NCBI GenBank assembly: GCA_036346355.1
Contig: CM070577.1
Span: 49,114,309 to 49,178,308 of the forward strand
Reading direction: 5' to 3'
Source of the DNA: Rhipidocladum racemiflorum
Lineage: Eukaryota > Streptophyta > Magnoliopsida > Poales > Poaceae
DNA: 64,000 nt
This document shows positions 58,438 to 64,000 of this stretch, piece by piece (within the stretch, counting starts at the first letter, position 1; every line of letters begins with the position of its first letter). The position numbers and the translations under genes are program-made. The notes beneath the pieces are model-generated. The model worked only from the letters and a program-made list of their open reading frames with translations. It searched no databases and was not told the DNA's origin.

Positions 58438-59896
58438 AAAAAAAATAGTATCAAGAAGATAGGCATAGCCGTATCTGAACAGCATTCGATCATGGAACAT
58501 GTTCGAATCATCGTCAGGATGAGATCTCGCAAAAACATATAAATGATTGTCCTCTGAGAAATTACTTCTTGTTGTATGAAAAGGTCATATCATATTATTA
58601 TAAACAAACAAGTAAGCTGCAAGAAACTGAGTGACAGTAAGCATTTTAGAAAGAAGCCAAGCATTAGCACAAACTGAACACTGATCCTGACATTGAGGTA
58701 ACAAAAGCTTAAGATAGTTCCCTAGGAGAGCTGGCCTGACCAAGACATAATTCAGGCTGACCAAGATATAAACCAACTGATAACAAAATCAGTCTCTGAG
58801 GAAACTATGGACATAGATCTTCAGCATAAACTGCCCGAGGCAAGCAACTGAGCAAAACACATAAATACTCAGACTTTTCCCTGCGATCTGAAAGAAGTAA
58901 TTTTCCTCATCAAAAGTCAGGCAGCGTTGAGTTTCTTCAGCGGATAGTCGACAGGGAATTGAAAGGATTGCGCCGACGGACGATGCTGCACCACCTCTGT
59001 CAAAGCTAAGGGGCACCTCTTCCTTTTTTTCAACTTGGGAAGAAAAAAGGCATGCTCCAGTTAACCTGAGCGCATCTATCAAGAAAATAGTTTCAATCTC
59101 ACTGGTTCTAATTGCAGTCGAGGGATAATCTCCGAGCAGCCGTTCCAGAGGTGCACCTCTTTCTTCTTGAATTTACTGATCTGATGAGAACCGGGGCAGA
59201 AGTCAGAACCAAATATTGTTTCAGCATGACGCCTCGCCGTGCTAAGGCCGAGCCACAAAGTGTGCCGAGTTCACTGTCAGTGCATGAAGTTGAAGTTGTA
59301 CTGCAGGCCCTGCATCCGTTTTATCAAGGGCCCAAAACCAGCTTGATTGGAGTCAGAATCTCAGCATTCCAAACTATCTAAACGAAGCCTCGAGAGCATG
59401 TTGTCGCAGAAAGCAACATTTTAATCTTGAAAAGTAAAGGGAAGAAATTAAGCAAAGTCAGCAATTTCATCTTGAAGAGGCAAGTTGAATTGAAGAGAGC
59501 TAAAGAGATTCACAAACGATGAAAGCGAAACACCAGCGTCATGCAACTCCCAAAAGTTTCATGCCCAACGATCTAAGTGAACATCTTCCGAATACTTCTT
59601 TAGCTCTGTCCCAGTGAGCTATCTTACAGTGGATTAAAAAAAATACCAACCGGTTCATGTACGATAAAAATAAGGCACTTAGGTATACATGTCATAGATC
59701 AGGTGGCAAGTGCGACTGATTATGACATATTTGATGGTTGATATTACAAAAGAATCAAGGGCATAAGTATTTAGGATTTAAAAGGCTTTCCCAAATATGG
59801 TGTTGACGCACTAGCATGATTGTTCAATAAACAAAAAAATTGAGGAACCACATTACTGAGTACTGGCTAAATCTGAGCCCACTTCAGCACTACTTA
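58438..59896. other. Gene-flanking DNA without a supported gene
   Basis: A minus frame of 97 codons (58789-59082) and a plus frame of 89 codons (59112-59381) overlap no recognisable domain. The minus frame could be extended upstream past one stop (near 59170). A small gene remnant is possible but not shown. Confidence 0.4.
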
Positions 59897-60175
59897 GGCT
59901 CCGTTCGTTTCAGCTTCTGGACAGCTTCTGCTTTAAAAAGAAACGGATTGTTTGCTAAACGGGAGGATTCTGGACAGCTTCTCTGTGAATCAGAAGCTGA
60001 TTTCTATATAGAATCAGAAGCTGTCTGAAACCTGATTCTCACCGGTTTGGTCCGGAATCTAGAAGTTGTAGCCAACTTGACCCGATTCTCCCATAATCAG
60101 AAGCAGTTTCTTCTGTAATCCTGAATCCATAATCCAGAAGCTGAATCCATAATCCAGAATCCATAGTCCCAAGCC
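59897..60175. mobile_element. MITE-like element (about 279 bp)
   Basis: It starts GGCTCCGTTCGTTTCAGC and ends CCCAAGCC. Rich in AGAAGCTG and CAGCTTCTG inverted copies, so it can fold on itself. It has the same kind of AATCAGAAGCTG/GATTCTG motifs as the MITE at 42240-42519. The flanking duplication (TTA/TTT) is imperfect, so the superfamily is uncertain. Confidence 0.6.
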
Positions 60176-61799
60176 TTTCTTTCCTGAGCCATCTGAATTA
60201 ATAAATATCCTCACCTTCCAATAGTTCTCTCGTTGTAAAGAATGGAATTAAAATTTGGAAACTAAATATTGCATCTAAAAACATACCAACGTGTTTGAAG
60301 GAGAACCATTAAGACCAAAATCGAACATATCAGCTTGGGACTCTCATAGTAGGAAAACACATTTTAACATAAACTAAACAAGAAACAAGTTCCTTCCAAG
60401 TTATTTACACAAGATAACAACTAACAACATGAAACTAGCATCAAATCAGGAAGATGAATAATTCTGTCTATTTGCTTAGTCCTATCAAATATGACATAGA
60501 TCCCAGGCATAGAAATCTGCCACCCAACACCAGAGGGCTTTCACATCTTGTCCTTCATTTCACGTTGTCTTGTATATATGCTTACACACCCACATACATC
60601 TGTTGGTGCCAAGATCATAACATCATCCCTTTTCATAAAGCTGATGGTTAACTATTTTGGGCAACAAAGATCTCATTAAATTTGATTGTGGCACCAGACG
60701 ACCATCTCTCGAATAAACATCAAGGGACCATCTCTTGCATAAATTTGATTGTGCATGCAATCTAACAATTCCTTGTTGGTAGGGCTCCTCCCTCGGTATG
60801 TGGTGCAAAACCATCCTTGATGCAGAGCATCTTTGGAACAATGCAACTATTCAAGTTATATCATGGTACCAGGCGGCCATACCTTGCATAAACCATCAAC
60901 ATTTACATGCAATCCTCACATAATTCCTTACTTGTATGGCTCCTCCCTCGGCATCTTTGGAACAACTCTCAATACAGGACATCTTTGGAACCAAGCAATC
61001 ATTCCAGTTATATCATGCTTTCAGCTCTCTGGAGAAGTATACGATGATAAACAACGCACTAAATCTCCATCTGTAGAGAAAAAAAAAGAATGCTGTTTAC
61101 TTTACAAGACACATTTCCATGTTGAATATCTCAAAAAACTCCAAGCTGAATAACAGGACAGCCATCATACCATCTCCATACTTTCAGCACATGGATTGCA
61201 ATTTGAATCAACCCAACTCATGATGTCAAATCCAGTTCAGCCTGCGACGCATGATCATAACCTCACAACTCACCATGTTCTTCCTAAGAAACAATGCAGA
61301 TATGATTCAAATGTTGGCAGTCAACGGATGAACCTCCCATCATACCTCAATCATACCTTCACATATCAAGTAAAATACTATCAAAAGGACAAGTAGATAA
61401 TAATTGAACACATCGGCAAAATCATCGATGGAAGTCCTGCTGCATGTTCAACTACCCATAAAGCTCAGGGTAAAGCATTTTAATGCACATAATTGCTACC
61501 CTGAGGTATCTGCATTTGCATACTCTCACAGTTGATACTTGACACTTCACCACTAGCTCGTTCGATCAACTTTTCATTTGATATTTGCTACAAACTGGCA
61601 TCCATTCACATCACATAAAGTCTTGCAGTGATGCACTTCAAACTTCAACACACGTATACCGCATGAATTTTCCACATTATATATCTTTCAAGAAAGTGTG
61701 ATTGCAGTAATCTGGCAAAGATATCAATGCTTTGGGTAAACCTCAGAATGCCTGACATTTCATAAGGTTTGTTCAACAATAGAGATCTCAGGACATGGT
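60176..61799. other. 3' flank of the zinc-finger gene
   Basis: No gene. A diverged tandem duplication lies at about 60690-61018, sharing ACCAGRCGRCCAT, ATTCCTT and GGCTCCTCCCTCGG and CATCTTTGGAAC. The gene's 3' UTR should lie just left of 61800, with no clear poly(A) signal chosen. Confidence 0.5.
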
Positions 61800-63979
61800 T
61801 CAGTCAAATTTCCCATCTTTAGGGCATATCTTCCGTGCTGCAGTACTATGTGATTCTCTCCTTTTGGCTTGGATCTGACGGACACATTCAGCAACCAAAA
61901 GACTAAAATTTGGGGAGATTCTGCCAGTAGGTGGTGGATTAAAGCCAACCTTCTTATAAGCTTGTGCTATGTTCTTCTGAGTTCTTTGCAAGTGAACATT
62001 GCAAAGAGAGGGAACTGAAGCTTTTAGAATGGGCCTGCTGCAAGGAATTTGCCCAATCTGTGCACCGCTGAAACATCATGAAGAATCTTGTGAGCATGCT
62101 AACTATAAAGCTCATTTAATGCTTAATAGAAAGAAAGTAAAAGAAATGGAAAATAATCTCAAGCTTTAATTAGGTCCATTGGTGGTAAGTCGAAACTTAC
62201 AAGCAGAAAATTTTAAACCAAATAGAAAACTAAAATCAGATATCTGACATACAGTCATACACAAACCAAATCACTACCTATTCCATAAGTGTACTTCAAG
62301 TCAAACCAAATCAGAGAAGAACCAAATCAAATTGGGTTTGAAACAAAATGTAATAAACCTAGAGGACTCCCTAAGTCAACAGCACACATGGAGAAGCCAA
62401 TTTTGACAGAGAAAAGTAGTCATGCTTCAATGAATCTAAATATTCATTAGGTTGGTCATTGAAATCGATGGATCCAACTCCCCCAAACTATAAAATATCT
62501 GTACAGCTTCCCATTAAATTTTGTAATTATTCAAAACTTCATCAAACCAAACATACCATACAGTTTGGATTATTGTACTTCGCTACAGGAGCAAGAATTA
62601 GAACATGATTCAAATGGCGAAGGAGATAATATAAATCACTCCTTTTTCAGCCACCCTATACCATAATACCATATAATCAGGACCTACTCAAGCAGACCAA
62701 GGTGATGAGAAAGTCTGAGGCTTTCCTCCTTATTGTGAGAAAATATCAATCTATTGCACATACATTAACCTTAAGCATTGGTTGATCATCAGTGAAACAC
62801 ATTCCCTCTGCTCCTCTGAGCTGCATGACAGAGGATAGTGTTGCCCTATACCCACAATGGATTGTTATCACAAGTTTAGTGCAGGCAAACTTAATGTATA
62901 ATTAATTTTTAAGACCTTTGACTTCCTGCCTTGGACCCAGACCATTAAATAAGGGGAGCAGTTTGATGGCAAAAGAACAGGTCTCCTACAGTTCGTGGAG
63001 ACCAATTCTAAGAAAGAAACATCAACCTAAAACTGAAACTGAATATATCGATGCCCAAATCTACACTGCACAATTGGAATAAATTTGAATAACACCTCAA
63101 TTCAAACCCTTATCCAGCATTGCCAGTAAACCCCCAAAACTGAACCCCAATCGATTCTATTTAGAGCAAAGCAGGGGATTTCTTGCACAGAAGACCCTAT
63201 GGTCAATAAATCAACAAAAGGTTAATCTCTCAGCCCAAGACAGAATATCATGAGACACAAATTAACACTATCATCAGTAAATCCTATGCATTAAAACCTC
63301 AATTTAAACATACAACAAACTGGAATACTCTTATCATCAGTAAATCCTATGCATTAAACCCTCAATCTATAAACATACAACAAACTGGAACGATCTCTTT
63401 TTTTCGAGAATCAAAAGAAAGCAATCTCAAATATTTCTCCCAAGAAACATGTGCCAATCAAGGCCCAGCACGAGACAAAGTCGTCCACTTTCCAGAATCG
63501 CTAACCCTAGATGGCCAGATCCAGACAAGCGCCACGACCTTATCGGGATCCCTAACGACGCCAAGATCCAAGTTTTCCTCTGTACTATGACGAAGAGAGC
63601 GTCAAAAGACTCACCTCTTGATGACGAAGGCGCAGCCCTTGTATAGCTTCTGGTTGGGATCGGAGAGGATGTGGGAGTGACAGAACCTGGCCATGGGCAT
63701 GGCCCTCACCTTGCACCCCGCAAACCCGCACTTCTTCCTCCTCGGCACCGCAGCCGGCCCCGGCCTCGGAGCGTCCACGCCCCCTTCGGGCGGCAGCGGT
63801 GGCTGCTCGGCCTCGAGCGGGCTCCGACCGAGGTCCCACACGTACTGCCGGTGCCGCGCGCGCACCTCCTCCGCCATCGCCCAGTACAGCCGGCGGTACA
63901 CGCCCGCGAGCCGCGCGGCACGACGGCGCCTCCGGCGCAGCACCTCCTCCCGCGTGAGCGCCTCCGCTGTGGCCTCCAT
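61800..63979 (-). CDS. C3H-C3H zinc-finger protein, INO80 complex subunit D-like
   Basis: Two exons on minus: 63979-63615 and 62067-61800, coding 210 residues. The intron (63614-62068) has donor AG|GTGAGT and acceptor TTTCAG|C, splitting codon AGC. Residues about 1-25 are basic (RRRRRRAARLAG). The zf-C3Hc3H domain starts with KKCGFAGCK and ARFCHSHILSDP in exon 1 and continues with IPCSRP and PSLCNVHLQ in exon 2, so all zinc ligands are present across the junction. The family includes INO80D and KANSL2 of chromatin complexes, and plants have INO80D-like proteins of similar size. It acts in the nucleus in chromatin remodelling or acetylation complexes by family inference. Exon 1 is very GC-rich, as in many grass genes. 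Only about 20 bp of upstream DNA is in the window. Confidence 0.88.
62068..63614 (-). other. Intron of the zinc-finger gene
   Basis: 1547 bp, AT-rich, GT-AG ends. A 45-bp near-duplicate (TATCATCAGTAAATCCTATGC) occurs at about 63270 and 63333. No TE insertion recognised. Confidence 0.85.
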
Positions 63980-64000
63980 CTCCGGCGACGGTGGATCGCC

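Noticed and set aside
58789..59381. Two adjacent frames as an exon pair of a host gene
   Set aside because: They are on opposite strands and no domain or convincing splice pattern was found. Kept only as an unassigned region.

Overview
The window looks like nuclear DNA of a grass (Poaceae). Nearly all of it is nested transposable elements, with one ordinary host gene at the right edge. The signs are plant LTR retrotransposons primed by initiator-methionine tRNA, a Tourist-like MITE, CACTA-type hairpin subterminal repeats, a plant mobile domain (PMD) gene, and a GC-rich first exon of a conserved plant gene. I saw no rRNA, tRNA, CRISPR or prokaryotic features.

Left third (1-23,555). Element A (1-5008, minus) is a Ty3/gypsy element cut by the window edge. 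It has an extra ORF upstream of gag and a stop codon inside the gag zinc knuckle. Fragment B1 (5009-7588) is joined to its LTR. Element B2 (8643-16713, minus, TSD AGTTT) is complete but shows no coding capacity. Older LTR-like DNA surrounds B2. A broken Ty3/gypsy gag-protease (element H, about 19,210-22,500, plus) and a decayed LTR follow.

Middle (23,556-44,131). Element D is a 20.6-kb composite with CACTA-like ends (CACTACTATAG left; TAGTAGCG right) and a 3-bp TCA target duplication. An undisturbed copy of the same tandemly duplicated host sequence lies next to it and serves as an empty site. Inside, D does not show CACTA genes: it carries a Mutator-like (MuDR/MULE) transposase with SWIM and CCHC zinc motifs, a seven-exon PMD gene, and a third gene with two GRF-like zinc motifs. 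Both ends hold 30-bp-spaced palindromes CGCC-N9-GGCG. D was later hit by Ty3/gypsy element C (29828-38858, TSD CACCA), a solo LTR (39035-40165, TSD CCGCC) and a Tourist-like MITE (42240-42519, TSD TAA). All three lie in its exons.

Right third (44,132-64,000). Ty1/copia element E (minus) is broken twice: its gag holds a 3.5-kb solo LTR (46879-50340), and its 5' LTR holds copia element G (50920-58126, TSD ACTCC). The solo LTR contains a patch of DNA identical to 103 bp at 41,018-41,120, flanked by a 24-bp direct duplication. E abuts a LINE endonuclease fragment with an expanded CT microsatellite. From about 58.5 kb the DNA is gene-flanking sequence with one further MITE. A two-exon minus-strand gene for a 210-residue C3H-C3H zinc-finger protein, like INO80 complex subunit D, ends the window (61800-63979).

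The TE genes are broken by stops, frameshifts and insertions and are unlikely to be functional as read. The zinc-finger gene is the only one that looks intact. The inferred insertion order is: host duplication, then D, then C, the solo LTR and the MITE; and on the right LINE, then E, then G and the 3.5-kb LTR, then the patch.
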